Shown: piece after piece, positions 42,831 to 51,766 of the stretch | Position numbering within the stretch: position 1 is the first letter of the stretch | Layout: each line of letters opens with the position of its first letter | Source of the DNA: Eubacterium sp. | GTDB lineage: Bacteria > Bacillota > Clostridia > Lachnospirales > Lachnospiraceae | Reading direction: 5' to 3' | Assembly: GCA_017459945.1 (NCBI GenBank) | Contig: JAFUBZ010000002.1 | Location: 1 to 61,962, forward strand | DNA: 61,962 bases | The notes under the pieces: model-generated | Databases searched by the model: none | Told to the model about the DNA's origin: nothing | What the model saw: only the letters and a program-made list of their open reading frames with translations | Made by a program: the position numbers and the translations under genes

Positions 42831-43600
42831 AACTGTATCTCCTCTGCGCGGAATACCGGTCCGTCTTTGCAGACCCTTTTGTTCTTTACGTTTGAATGCG
42901 CATCCGTCTCTGTCGTCTCACAGACACATCCAAGACACGCGCCGACACCGCAAGCCATGCGCTCTTCCATGGAAAGATAACATTCCATTTCATGCCGCGC
43001 GGCATATTCTTTTAAGCTTCTTAACATCGGCTTCGGGCCGCAGGCATAGATCACATCCGCCTTCAGATCATTTGCGCGGATCGCATCAATGACATTTCCC
43101 GGCGTTCCCCTGCTGCCATCGTCCGTTGACACATACACAGGACCGTATTCCCCAAGCTCCTCTGCCAGGAACAGGTTCTTATCCGCATACCCTAAAACAA
43201 TCTGCACATCTCCCGGAAACCGTTTTGCAAGCTCCAGCATCGGCGGAATCCCAATCCCTCCGCCGATCAGGAAGGCATTCTGTCCTTCCAGCGGAAAGCC
43301 GTTGCCAAGCGGACCGAGAAGTCTGACGCTCTCACCCGGTTTCTTTCCCGAAAGGATCTCCGTTCCCTTGCCGGCCACACGATAAACCAGCCGCAGCACG
43401 CCGGTCTTTTCATCTGCTTCGCAGATGCTGATCGGACGCGGCAAAAGCTTGCCGTCTGTGTCAAGATACACATTGACAAACTGTCCCGGTACGGCCTTAA
43501 TAGCGATCGCTTCCGCAGCCAGCTTCAGGTCATGCACTCCCGGTGCGATCTGCTCCTGGCTGATGACCTCAGCGATTATCATTTCTTTGCTTTTTTCCAT
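42827..43600 (-). CDS. pyrK: Dihydroorotate dehydrogenase B, electron-transfer subunit (257 aa)
   Basis: FAD and Fe2S2 subunit that couples PyrD to NAD. FAD loop PRPISICEADEK, NAD-binding LIGGGIGIPPMLELAKRF, and the C-terminal Cys cluster ERMACGVGACLGCVCE plus a later Cys. I use ATG 43600; the in-frame GTG three codons upstream lies against the GGGG ribosome site. Tightly packed between pyrF and pyrD. Confidence 0.95.
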   Translation of the reverse strand: MEKSKEMIIAEVISQEQIAPGVHDLKLAAEAIAIKAVPGQFVNVYLDTDGKLLPRPISICEADEKTGVLRLVYRVAGKGTEILSGKKPGESVRLLGPLGNGFPLEGQNAFLIGGGIGIPPMLELAKRFPGDVQIVLGYADKNLFLAEELGEYGPVYVSTDDGSRGTPGNVIDAIRANDLKADVIYACGPKPMLRSLKEYAARHEMECYLSMEERMACGVGACLGCVCETTETDAHSNVKNKRVCKDGPVFRAEEIQL

Positions 43601-43601
43601 T

Positions 43602-44525
43602 TCACACACCCCTGGCCTGATTGATGTCTTCCTTCATATCCAGCACAGCCTGTCTGGAAGCATCCGCAAACGCTTCCTCACCAAACTTCGCATAGTCATC
43701 CTTCTTATATGCGGCAATGATTCCACGGGACGAATTTACGATCGCGCCAAGGCCGTCCTCGTTAAAGTAGTGCACCAGATCCGCGCCTGTGCCGCCCTGT
43801 GCACCATAGCCCGGTACCAGGATCATGGTCTTTGGCATTACCTTGCGGAGCACCTTTCCGATCTCCGGATATGTTGCGCCGACAACCGCACCCACATTGC
43901 TGTAGGCATCGCCCATGCAGTCTTCGCCCCAGGCCGCAACCTTCTCTGCCACATGCTCGTACAGCGGTTTGCCGTCGATCAGACGATCCTGGAATTCACC
44001 GCTGGAAGGATTGGATGTCTTAACCAGAACAAAGATGCCCTTGTTTTCCTTTTTACAGATATCAATGAACGGATTCACACCGTCGCTGCCAAGGTACGGA
44101 TTCACGGTCGCGAAATCCTCATCAAACGGCCGGAATGTATTCTCTCCGACAGACACCTCTCCAAGATGTGCCACTGCGTAGGATTCTGATGTTGAGCCGA
44201 TGTCACCCCGTTTGATGTCCCCGATGACCACAAGGTCTTTTTCATGGCAGTATGCCACGGTTTTTTCAAATGCGATCAATCCCGGGATCCCGTACTGCTC
44301 ATACATCGCGATCTGCGGCTTGACTGCCGGGATCAGATCATAGGTTGCATCCACGATCGCTTTGTTGAACTGCCAGATCGCTTCTGCTGCGCCCTCAAGC
44401 GTCTCTCCGAATTCCGCAAAGGCAGCCTTCTTGATCTGGGACGGTACAAAGGCAAGCTTTGGATCGAGGCCGACCACGATCGGTGCATCTGTTTTCTGGA
44501 TTTTTTCTATCAGCCGGTTGATCAT
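43602..44525 (-). CDS. pyrF: Orotidine 5'-phosphate decarboxylase, long type (307 aa)
   Basis: Makes UMP from OMP. The longer 'type 2' form: PIVVGLDPKLAFVPSQIKK near the start, catalytic DLVVIGDIKRGDIGSTSESY, VNPYLGSDG and VGATYPEIGKVL, ending in SSRGIIAAYKK. It starts at the ATGA overlap with pyrC. Confidence 0.95.
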   Translation of the reverse strand: MINRLIEKIQKTDAPIVVGLDPKLAFVPSQIKKAAFAEFGETLEGAAEAIWQFNKAIVDATYDLIPAVKPQIAMYEQYGIPGLIAFEKTVAYCHEKDLVVIGDIKRGDIGSTSESYAVAHLGEVSVGENTFRPFDEDFATVNPYLGSDGVNPFIDICKKENKGIFVLVKTSNPSSGEFQDRLIDGKPLYEHVAEKVAAWGEDCMGDAYSNVGAVVGATYPEIGKVLRKVMPKTMILVPGYGAQGGTGADLVHYFNEDGLGAIVNSSRGIIAAYKKDDYAKFGEEAFADASRQAVLDMKEDINQARGV

Positions 44526-45811
44526 TTTGTTTCCTCCCTGTAAGCAATACAGCCATCCGAAATGGTCGCCATGACTTTTCCTTTTACTTTCTGTCCGCCA
44601 AATGGTGTGTTTTTCCCCTTTGAGGCAAATGTCTTCGGATCGATCGTGTACTCTGCCTTCGGGTCAAATACCACCAGGTCGGCGATTGCACCCTCTGCGA
44701 TATATCCTTTGTTTTCGAGCCCCAGGATGCGCGCCGGATTATAACTCATCTTTTCTGCCATCTGCATGATGGTTAAGATTCCGGTATCCACCAGATTTGT
44801 ATAGGTCAGCGCAGCCGCTGTCTCAGAACCGACGATACCAAACGGTGCTGTCTCCATCGGTCTTGCCTTTTCTTCTGCAGAATGCGGTGCATGGTCTGTC
44901 GCGATCACTTCCATGATATCGTTCTTAAGACCTTCCCGCAGCGCTTCCATATCTTCACGCGTTCGAAGCGGCGGATTCATTTTATAGTTGGCGTCATTCC
45001 CCGGAATGTCTTCTGTACAAAGAGAGAAATGATGCGGGCAAACCTCCGCGGTTACCTGAACGCCGGCTTCTTTTCCCCATTTGACCAGCTGTACACTATC
45101 CTTTGTAGAGCAGTGGCACAGATGGAGTCTTACGCCGGTCTCTTTTGCCAGCAGGATGTCTCTTGCCGTAATGATGTCTTCCACCGCATTGGAAATGCCC
45201 GGAAGACCAAGCTCCTTTGCTTTTTCATCCTGGTTCATCACACCGCCGCAGACAAGATTGATGTCTTCGCAATGCGCCAGAACCGTAATGTCAAGTTCTT
45301 TTGCCAGCTTCATCGCCTCGCGGTAAAGGCCGGAATTCATCACGGACTTTCCGTCCTCGCTGATTGCCATGCAGCCATGTGCTGCCATCTCTTCGATCTC
45401 TGCAAGCTCCTGGCCCTGCTGCCCCTTCGTCACGGATCCTGCCTGGATCACATGACACTTGGTCAGTGACTTTGCCTTGTTCATGACATAGTCTACGATG
45501 TCCGCCCGGTCTGCAACCGGTTTGGTGTTTGGCATGGCAACGATCGTGGTATATCCGCCGTGGAGTGCTGCTTCTCCGCCGGTCTCCACAGTCTCCTTAT
45601 AGGTCAGACCCGGATCGCGCAAATGTACATGCAGATCCACAAAACCGGGCATAACGTAGCAACCCTTTGCGTCGATCGTTTCGTCTGCCTTCTTTTTTAT
45701 CTTTTCTGAAATCTCTTTGATCACGCCATCTTCGATGAGCAGATCTGTTTTACTTTCTGTCTTTCCCGCGGGGTCGATCACAGTTCCGTTTTTGATCAAT
45801 AATGATGCCAT
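44522..45811 (-). CDS. pyrC: Dihydroorotase, class I (429 aa)
   Basis: Zinc amidohydrolase closing carbamoyl-aspartate to dihydroorotate. Metal-site GFVDLHVHLRDPGLTYKE, a later VLAHCED, LHLCHCSTKDSV, and DHAPHSAEEKARPMETAPFG with the catalytic Asp. First gene of the pyr run, 30 bases downstream of the CapA-like gene. Aspartate carbamoyltransferase (pyrB) and carAB are not in the window, and I see no PyrR attenuator. Confidence 0.97.
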   Translation of the reverse strand: MASLLIKNGTVIDPAGKTESKTDLLIEDGVIKEISEKIKKKADETIDAKGCYVMPGFVDLHVHLRDPGLTYKETVETGGEAALHGGYTTIVAMPNTKPVADRADIVDYVMNKAKSLTKCHVIQAGSVTKGQQGQELAEIEEMAAHGCMAISEDGKSVMNSGLYREAMKLAKELDITVLAHCEDINLVCGGVMNQDEKAKELGLPGISNAVEDIITARDILLAKETGVRLHLCHCSTKDSVQLVKWGKEAGVQVTAEVCPHHFSLCTEDIPGNDANYKMNPPLRTREDMEALREGLKNDIMEVIATDHAPHSAEEKARPMETAPFGIVGSETAAALTYTNLVDTGILTIMQMAEKMSYNPARILGLENKGYIAEGAIADLVVFDPKAEYTIDPKTFASKGKNTPFGGQKVKGKVMATISDGCIAYREETK

Positions 45812-45841
45812 AGGTTTTCCTTTATCTTTCTTTTGTCATAA

Positions 45842-47452
45842 CTATTGAAGTGCAAATATCTTATCGTCGCTCTTTAACAGGTCTCTGTGCCGCATCAGAC
45901 CCTTCCCGGAGGAACTGCTTCCGGAATCTTTTGCAGAGTCCGCTGTCGTATCTGTCGTCTTGGTATTGTTATTCCCTGTACTGCCTGTCGCCGCAGTGCC
46001 GGTACCTGTCGTACTATTTGCTGCAGGTTCGGTGTCGGTTCCCGCCGTTAAACCTGCGCCAACCGAAGCATCCGGAACGCCTGTTGATGTGCTGTCTGCG
46101 GAAGCATCTGTACCTGTTGCTGCATCCGCTGCGTCCGTTGTGCTGTCCACAGCAGTCGTATCTGTGCTGTCTGTCTGTGTGGCTGTATCTGTACCGTCAG
46201 CATTTTCATCCGTATTTTCTGTGTCAGAAGCTTCTGCATCCGTGCTCTCCGCGTCAGTACTCTCCGTATCCGTCGCCGTTGCCGGAGAAACCGTTCCCTT
46301 TGCACGTGTCTGTGCCGTCAGTGCTGTTGTCGCATCCGGCACAAATCCGGCTGCGCCGTTTGCAGATTCGATACTTCCGTCATCCGCAAAAACAACATCG
46401 AATTCTTCGCTGTAGTCATTGAGTGTCTCAATGCCTTCCGTAAATTCCTCACCCTCTTTTATGGTCGGCTGATAATCGTTGCGTTCTGAGGTGGAAGAAA
46501 CACTGCATGGGATCGCTTTGACCGCATCGTCAAGCACCAGTGCGTCATCGACAAATGTAAATGTTTTCTGGAAGATCATCGTGTTCTTATCACTTGGATT
46601 GGTGTTCCCGCCAAAGCAGAAGTTACCAAGGCTGTACGCGATGTAAACGTTGTTGTATTTTTCCACACCCTGCAGAACATGCGGATGGTGACAGAGTACC
46701 AGGTCTGCGCCCTCATCAACCGCAAAATGCGCGACTTCTTTCATCTCACTGCTGACAGAATATTCATGTTCGACACCGCCGTGAATGCTGACGATGATCG
46801 CATCCGCATCCTGCTCTCTCAGCTTTGCGACGCCCTGTGTGATCAGTTCCTTCGCCTGATCATTTCCACGCAATTGAGATACAGATATCATACCGAGTTT
46901 TTTGCCCTGTGCCTCATAGACACCGACAATATCAAAGGATGAATATTTGATCCCCGCCTCATCGAGATACTGCATCGTATCCGTATAGCTGACCTCTCCG
47001 TAATCCTGACAGTGGTTGTTTGCAAACGCAACCGCTTCGACAGAACCTTTGGTCAGAATGTCGACATATTCCGGGTCACCGCGGAACGCATAGGTCTTAT
47101 CCTGGCGTTCGCCCTGTGTCGAAAGGGTGCCTTCAAAGTTGACCAACGTCATGTCATCCGCACCAAACACCGAGCTGACGCCACTTAAGAAATAAGACGG
47201 ATCAGATACTTCTTCATACATGGTGTCAAAATTCAGGTCGGTCGGCTGGCCTACATCAGACCCCAGCGTCACATCGCCGGCACCGCTGATCACAATCTGC
47301 GTCACCTGTGGGCCGCTGCTTTCTGCTTCCGCGCTCACGGATGCCTCTTCCGGGGCAGAATCCTTACTGTGTTTCATGTTGGAATTACCGCAGGAGCAAC
47401 TTGCTGCAACGACTCCCGCAAGTATGACTGATAAAATGATTTTCTTTTTCAT
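45842..47452 (-). CDS. CapA-like (PGA_cap) lipoprotein with Ser/Thr/Asp-rich tail (536 aa)
   Basis: Exported metallophosphoesterase-fold protein of the CapA/PgsA family. Signal peptide with lipobox AASC/CSC at residue 19 or 21, spacer, then a core (about 48-340) with GAGDVTLGSDV, VNFEGTLST, FANNHCQDYG, IVSIHGGVEHEY, LCHHPHVLQG and YSLGNFCFGG, the conserved metal-site motifs. From about residue 375 to 515 a low-complexity Thr/Asp/Ala/Ser stretch follows (for example TESTDAESTDAEASDTENTD), like a wall-spanning or glycosylated linker, then a short basic end. Start ATG 47452 after GAGG. Family members assist polyglutamate or capsule export; the role here is unproven. Confidence 0.88.
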   Translation of the reverse strand: MKKKIILSVILAGVVAASCSCGNSNMKHSKDSAPEEASVSAEAESSGPQVTQIVISGAGDVTLGSDVGQPTDLNFDTMYEEVSDPSYFLSGVSSVFGADDMTLVNFEGTLSTQGERQDKTYAFRGDPEYVDILTKGSVEAVAFANNHCQDYGEVSYTDTMQYLDEAGIKYSSFDIVGVYEAQGKKLGMISVSQLRGNDQAKELITQGVAKLREQDADAIIVSIHGGVEHEYSVSSEMKEVAHFAVDEGADLVLCHHPHVLQGVEKYNNVYIAYSLGNFCFGGNTNPSDKNTMIFQKTFTFVDDALVLDDAVKAIPCSVSSTSERNDYQPTIKEGEEFTEGIETLNDYSEEFDVVFADDGSIESANGAAGFVPDATTALTAQTRAKGTVSPATATDTESTDAESTDAEASDTENTDENADGTDTATQTDSTDTTAVDSTTDAADAATGTDASADSTSTGVPDASVGAGLTAGTDTEPAANSTTGTGTAATGSTGNNNTKTTDTTADSAKDSGSSSSGKGLMRHRDLLKSDDKIFALQ

Positions 47453-47559
47453 GGGTATCCTCACTTTAATTTTGACAACTATCGGGAACATTATACATCA
47501 TTTTCTCTTACAATAGCGGAAAAACTTCATTTTTCTGCTATTCTTTCCTGTCTATTGAA

Positions 47560-47604
47560 AATGAAAATCTCCCGGATTAGCATTTCTATGTTAAACCGGG
47601 AGAT
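47560..47604 (-). terminator. Terminator of the metY operon
   Basis: On the minus strand ATCTCCCGG pairs with CCGGGAGAT (9 bp; arms at 47596-47604 and 47567-47575) around a 20-base loop, followed by TTTTC. It ends the long ABC-ileS-glgP-metY run. Confidence 0.75.
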
Positions 47605-47647
47605 CAGATTCAAATTTCTTTACGGTTTTCTTGTCGGCCTGATCTGC

Positions 47648-48922
47648 TTAGATCGCATCGAGTGCCTGTGCCAGATCCTCGATGATATCATCCACATTTT
47701 CGATGCCGACTGAAAGACGTACCAGATCCGGGCCGACACCACATGCGACCAGCTCTTCATCGGTAAGCTGTCTGTGTGTAGAATTTGCTGGGTGCAGAAT
47801 ACAGGTATGTGCATCTGCCACATGTGTTGCGATGATCGCAACCTTAAGCTCCTTCATGAAGCTTTCTGCCGCCGCCCTGCCGCCTTTGACACCAAACGAG
47901 ATCACGCCGCAGGTGCCGTCCGGCATATATTTCTGTGCCAGAGCGTAGCCTTTGTCGGAGGGCAGACCCGGATATGTCACCCAGGCTACCTTCTCATGTG
48001 CTGAAAGGAACTCTGCTACTTTCTGCGCATTCTCACAATGCCGCTGCACGCGGACATGCAGAGACTCCAGACCCAGATTCAGAAGATATGCGTTCATCGG
48101 TGCCTGGATCGAACCGAGATCGCGCATCAGCTGTGCGGTCGCCTTTGTGATATAAGCGCCGCCCTGTCCGAATTTTTCTGCGTAAGTAATTCCGTGATAG
48201 GATTCATCCGGTGTCGTCAGACCCGGAAATTTGTCTTTGTGTGCCATCCAGTCAAACTTGCCGGAGTCTACGATGCATCCACCGACGGAAGCATCATGTC
48301 CGTCCATGTATTTTGTCGTGGAATGGATGACGATATCAGCACCCCATTCAAACGGACGGCAATTGATCGGTGTCGCAAACGTATTGTCGATGATCAGCGG
48401 CACGCCATGTGCATGCGCGGCATTTGCAAACCGCTCAATGTCCAGAACGACAAGTGCCGGATTCGCGATCGTCTCGCCAAATACGCACTTTGTATTCTCC
48501 TGAAATGCCGCTTCAAGCTCTTCATCGGAACAGTTCGGGTCTACAAAGGTAAATTCTATGCCCATCCGGCGCATGGTCACATTAAACAGGTTAAAGGTTC
48601 CGCCATAGATGGAAGAGGACGCAACCACATGGTCACCGGCTCCCGCAAGGTTGAAAACGGAGAAGAAGGACGCAGCCTGGCCGGAAGATGTCAGCATCGC
48701 TGCCGTTCCTCCCTCAAGCTCTGCGATCTTTGCCGCTACCAGATCATTGGTCGGATTCTGCAGGCGTGTATAAAAGTATCCGCTTGCCTCCAGGTCAAAC
48801 AGCTTGCCCATGTCTTCACTGGTGTCATATTTAAACGTTGTACTCTGGATGATCGGAATCATCCGGGGTTCTCCGTTTTTCGGTGTATAACCACCCTGAA
48901 TACAAATGGTTTCTTTTTTCAT
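47648..48922 (-). CDS. metY: O-acetylhomoserine sulfhydrylase / Cys-Met PLP enzyme (424 aa)
   Basis: PLP-dependent gamma-replacement enzyme that makes homocysteine from O-acetylhomoserine and sulfide. TLCIQGGYTP-like start (ETICIQGGYTP), YTRLQNPTND, the cofactor region SSGQAAS, and the Schiff-base Lys in IHSTTKYMDGHD. The length of 424 and the long insert YHGITYAEKFGQGGAYITKA (20 residues) favour O-acetylhomoserine sulfhydrylase over the shorter cystathionine synthases. Homocysteine also results from AhcY in this window. AAGGAG precedes the ATG. A methionine gamma-lyase activity cannot be excluded. Confidence 0.88.
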   Translation of the reverse strand: MKKETICIQGGYTPKNGEPRMIPIIQSTTFKYDTSEDMGKLFDLEASGYFYTRLQNPTNDLVAAKIAELEGGTAAMLTSSGQAASFFSVFNLAGAGDHVVASSSIYGGTFNLFNVTMRRMGIEFTFVDPNCSDEELEAAFQENTKCVFGETIANPALVVLDIERFANAAHAHGVPLIIDNTFATPINCRPFEWGADIVIHSTTKYMDGHDASVGGCIVDSGKFDWMAHKDKFPGLTTPDESYHGITYAEKFGQGGAYITKATAQLMRDLGSIQAPMNAYLLNLGLESLHVRVQRHCENAQKVAEFLSAHEKVAWVTYPGLPSDKGYALAQKYMPDGTCGVISFGVKGGRAAAESFMKELKVAIIATHVADAHTCILHPANSTHRQLTDEELVACGVGPDLVRLSVGIENVDDIIEDLAQALDAI

Positions 48923-48966
48923 GGTATCGATTTCTCCTTAAAAACTGATTTCAAATAATATGACCT

Positions 48967-49230
48967 TTATGCGTCACCGCGCTCAAGTGCAGCGCGGATT
49001 CCAATAGAAAGCTGGTCTGCACAGGACGTACCACGGCCACCGCAGTCATTTCCTGCAAGGATCTGTGCGATCTCCTCGGCCGGTTTCCCTTCTACCAGTT
49101 TTCCGATCGCTGCCTGATTTCCCGGGCAGCCTCCCATAAACTGCACATCATGAAGATTCTTCTCTTCATCCAGAGAAAAACGGATCTGTCTGGCACAGAC
49201 GCCCTGTGCCTGAAACTGATATGTTTTCAT
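48967..49230 (-). CDS. TSCPD-domain protein (87 aa)
   Basis: Small stand-alone TSCPD domain like the C-terminal domain of some ribonucleotide reductases: VCARQIRFSLDEE, FMGGCPGNQAAIGKLVEG, and CGGRGTSCADQLS with the TSC(A/P)D signature. Conserved Cys residues suggest metal binding or a redox role. Stand-alone copies are common in Clostridia, but their function is not established. GAGG 6 bases before the ATG; 49 bases after glgP. Confidence 0.88.
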   Translation of the reverse strand: MKTYQFQAQGVCARQIRFSLDEEKNLHDVQFMGGCPGNQAAIGKLVEGKPAEEIAQILAGNDCGGRGTSCADQLSIGIRAALERGDA

Positions 49231-49279
49231 TTTTTACCTCACTATGTATTCTATAAGCTGCGGATCGCTCCGCAATCGC

Positions 49280-51766
49280 TTATTCCATGAATGCATCCAG
49301 ATCGACTGTGATCTTGTCCAGATGCCAGATGTCGTCGACATATTCCTGAATGGTTCTGTCAGAAGAGAATTTGCCGACATGCGCCACGTTCAGGATCGCC
49401 ATCTCCGCCCATTTTGCTTCATCACGATAAGCTGCTTCTACACGCTCGTGCGCTTCTGCATAGGAGCGGAAATCCTTCAGGCAGAAATAGGTGTCTGCGC
49501 GGTTTGTGCTCTGTGTGTTCAGCAGAGAGTTGTAAATATCACGGAACAGCTCCGTATCGTATCCGGAATAGGTTCCGTCTACGAGCTGTACCAGCACGTG
49601 GCGGAGCTCCTGATCGGAATTGAAGATTTCCATCGGATCATAGTCTCGGTTCTGCTCATGTGCGATGACTTCATCAGAGCTCATACCGAAAATAAACATG
49701 TTCTCTTCGCCGACTTCTTCTGCCATTTCTACATTCGCGCCGTCCATCGTACCAACGGTAAGCGCACCGTTTAACATGAACTTCATGTTACCGGTACCAG
49801 ATGCTTCTTTACTTGCAGTTGAAATCTGCTCGCTGACATCTGCAGCTGCAAAGATGATCTCTGCGTTGGATACCTTGTAGTCCTCGATGAAGACAACCTT
49901 CAGCTTGCCGTCAATGCTCTTGTCATTGTTGATCACATTTGCAACATTGTTGATCAGCTTGATCGTCAGCTTCGCGATGCGGTATCCGGCTGCCGCTTTT
50001 GCACCGAAAATAAATGTGCGCGGATAGAAGTCAAGCTCCGGATGCTCTTTGATCTTATTGTACAGATACATCACATGCAGGATGTTCATCAGCTGACGCT
50101 TGTACTCATGCAGACGTTTGACCTGTACATCAAAAATGGAACGCGGATCCACATCGATTCCGTTATGCTCACTGATGTACTCAGCCAGACGAATCTTGTT
50201 CAGATACTTGATCTGCATGAACTCCTGCTGTGCCTTTTTATCATCCGCATAGATTGCCAGTTTTTCCATATGGGAAAGGTCTGTCACCCACTCATGACCG
50301 ATCTTTTTGTCAACCCATGCTGACAGCTGCGGATTTGCATGCAGCAGGAAACGGCGCTGTGTAATACCGTTTGTCTTATTGTTGAATTTTGCCGGGAACA
50401 TCTCGTAGAAATCGCGCAGTTCCTGGTTCTTTAAGATCTCTGTGTGCAGTGCAGCCACACCATTTACGGAATAGCCGGCTGCGATTGCCAGATGTGCCAT
50501 GCGGACCTGACCGTTGAACACGATCGCCATTCTGTTCTGACGCTCATAGTCGCCCGGGAATTTCTTCTCGATCTCTAAGCGGAATCTGCGGTCGATCTCA
50601 TCTACGATCTGCATGATACGCGGAAGCAGGCGTGAGAAGATCTCGATCGGCCATTTTTCCAATGCTTCTGACATGATCGTATGGTTCGTATAAGCACAGC
50701 ACTTTGTGGTAATCTCCCATGCATCATCCCATTCCAGACCTTCTTCATCCAGAAGGATTCTCATCAGCTCCGCAACTGCTACGGTCGGATGCGTATCGTT
50801 CATCTGGAACACAACCTTCTCCGGAAGTTTGTGGATGTCCGGATGATACTGTTTGTATCTGGAGATTGCACGCTGCAGACTTGCAGAAACAAAGAAGTAC
50901 TGCTGTTTTAAGCGCAGCTCCTTACCCTGGATGTGGTTGTCATTCGGATACAGTACTTCAACCAGGTTTCTGGCAAGATTTTCCTGCTCGACAGCCTGTC
51001 GGTAATCGCCCTTGTCAAAGGAATCCAGTTTGAATTCCTGCACCGGCTCTGCATCCCAGATCATCAGGGTGTTGACCATGTTGTTGTTGTAGCCAAGGAT
51101 CGGCATGTCATACGGTACCGCACGGACCGACTGATAGTTTTCCTGAATGAAGGCAGTTCTTCCGTCAGGGCGTCCTTCCGCTCTGACATATCCGCCGAAT
51201 TTTACCTCAAACGTATGCTCCGGGCGGCGCAGTTCAAACGGATAGCCATTTTTAAGCCAGTTGTCCGGTTCCTCAATCTGATAACCGTCTACGATCTTCT
51301 GCTTGAACATACCGTAACGATAACGGATACCGCATCCGTATGCCGGATAGTTTAATGTTGCAAGTGACTCCATAAAGCAGGCTGCCAGACGGCCGAGACC
51401 GCCGTTTCCGAGTGCCGGATCACGTTCTTCGTCTTCGATCGCATTCAGGTCAAAACCGGATTCCTCCAACGCTTCCTTAACATCTTCATAAGCGCACAGA
51501 TTGATCAGGTTGTTTCCGAGTGCACGACCCATTAAGAACTCCATGGACATGTAATACAGGATCTTCGGATCCTCTTTGTCCATTTCCTGCTGCGTCGCCA
51601 TCCAGCGATCGATGATCTCATCCTTCACAGCATAAGAAACCGCCTGAAAGAGCTCCTGCGGAGAAGCATCTTCTACTTTCTTCCGAAAGAGATTTCTGAC
51701 GTTATAACGGACCACAGCTGTCGCCTTTTCTTTATTAAAATTGAACTTTCTATTGTTATTTGTCAT
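49280..51766 (-). CDS. glgP: Glycogen/alpha-glucan phosphorylase (828 aa)
   Basis: PLP-dependent phosphorolysis of alpha-1,4-glucans to glucose 1-phosphate. Canonical blocks: YYMSMEFLMGRALGNNLINL, GNGGLGRLAACFMESLATL, RRFLLHANPQLS, KRLHEYKRQLMNILH, and the PLP-Lys segment EASGTGNMKFMLNGALTVGT. Usual length. Its ATG overlaps the ileS stop codon (ATGA), so translation is coupled to ileS. Works with malQ in glucan degradation. Confidence 0.97.
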   Translation of the reverse strand: MTNNNRKFNFNKEKATAVVRYNVRNLFRKKVEDASPQELFQAVSYAVKDEIIDRWMATQQEMDKEDPKILYYMSMEFLMGRALGNNLINLCAYEDVKEALEESGFDLNAIEDEERDPALGNGGLGRLAACFMESLATLNYPAYGCGIRYRYGMFKQKIVDGYQIEEPDNWLKNGYPFELRRPEHTFEVKFGGYVRAEGRPDGRTAFIQENYQSVRAVPYDMPILGYNNNMVNTLMIWDAEPVQEFKLDSFDKGDYRQAVEQENLARNLVEVLYPNDNHIQGKELRLKQQYFFVSASLQRAISRYKQYHPDIHKLPEKVVFQMNDTHPTVAVAELMRILLDEEGLEWDDAWEITTKCCAYTNHTIMSEALEKWPIEIFSRLLPRIMQIVDEIDRRFRLEIEKKFPGDYERQNRMAIVFNGQVRMAHLAIAAGYSVNGVAALHTEILKNQELRDFYEMFPAKFNNKTNGITQRRFLLHANPQLSAWVDKKIGHEWVTDLSHMEKLAIYADDKKAQQEFMQIKYLNKIRLAEYISEHNGIDVDPRSIFDVQVKRLHEYKRQLMNILHVMYLYNKIKEHPELDFYPRTFIFGAKAAAGYRIAKLTIKLINNVANVINNDKSIDGKLKVVFIEDYKVSNAEIIFAAADVSEQISTASKEASGTGNMKFMLNGALTVGTMDGANVEMAEEVGEENMFIFGMSSDEVIAHEQNRDYDPMEIFNSDQELRHVLVQLVDGTYSGYDTELFRDIYNSLLNTQSTNRADTYFCLKDFRSYAEAHERVEAAYRDEAKWAEMAILNVAHVGKFSSDRTIQEYVDDIWHLDKITVDLDAFME

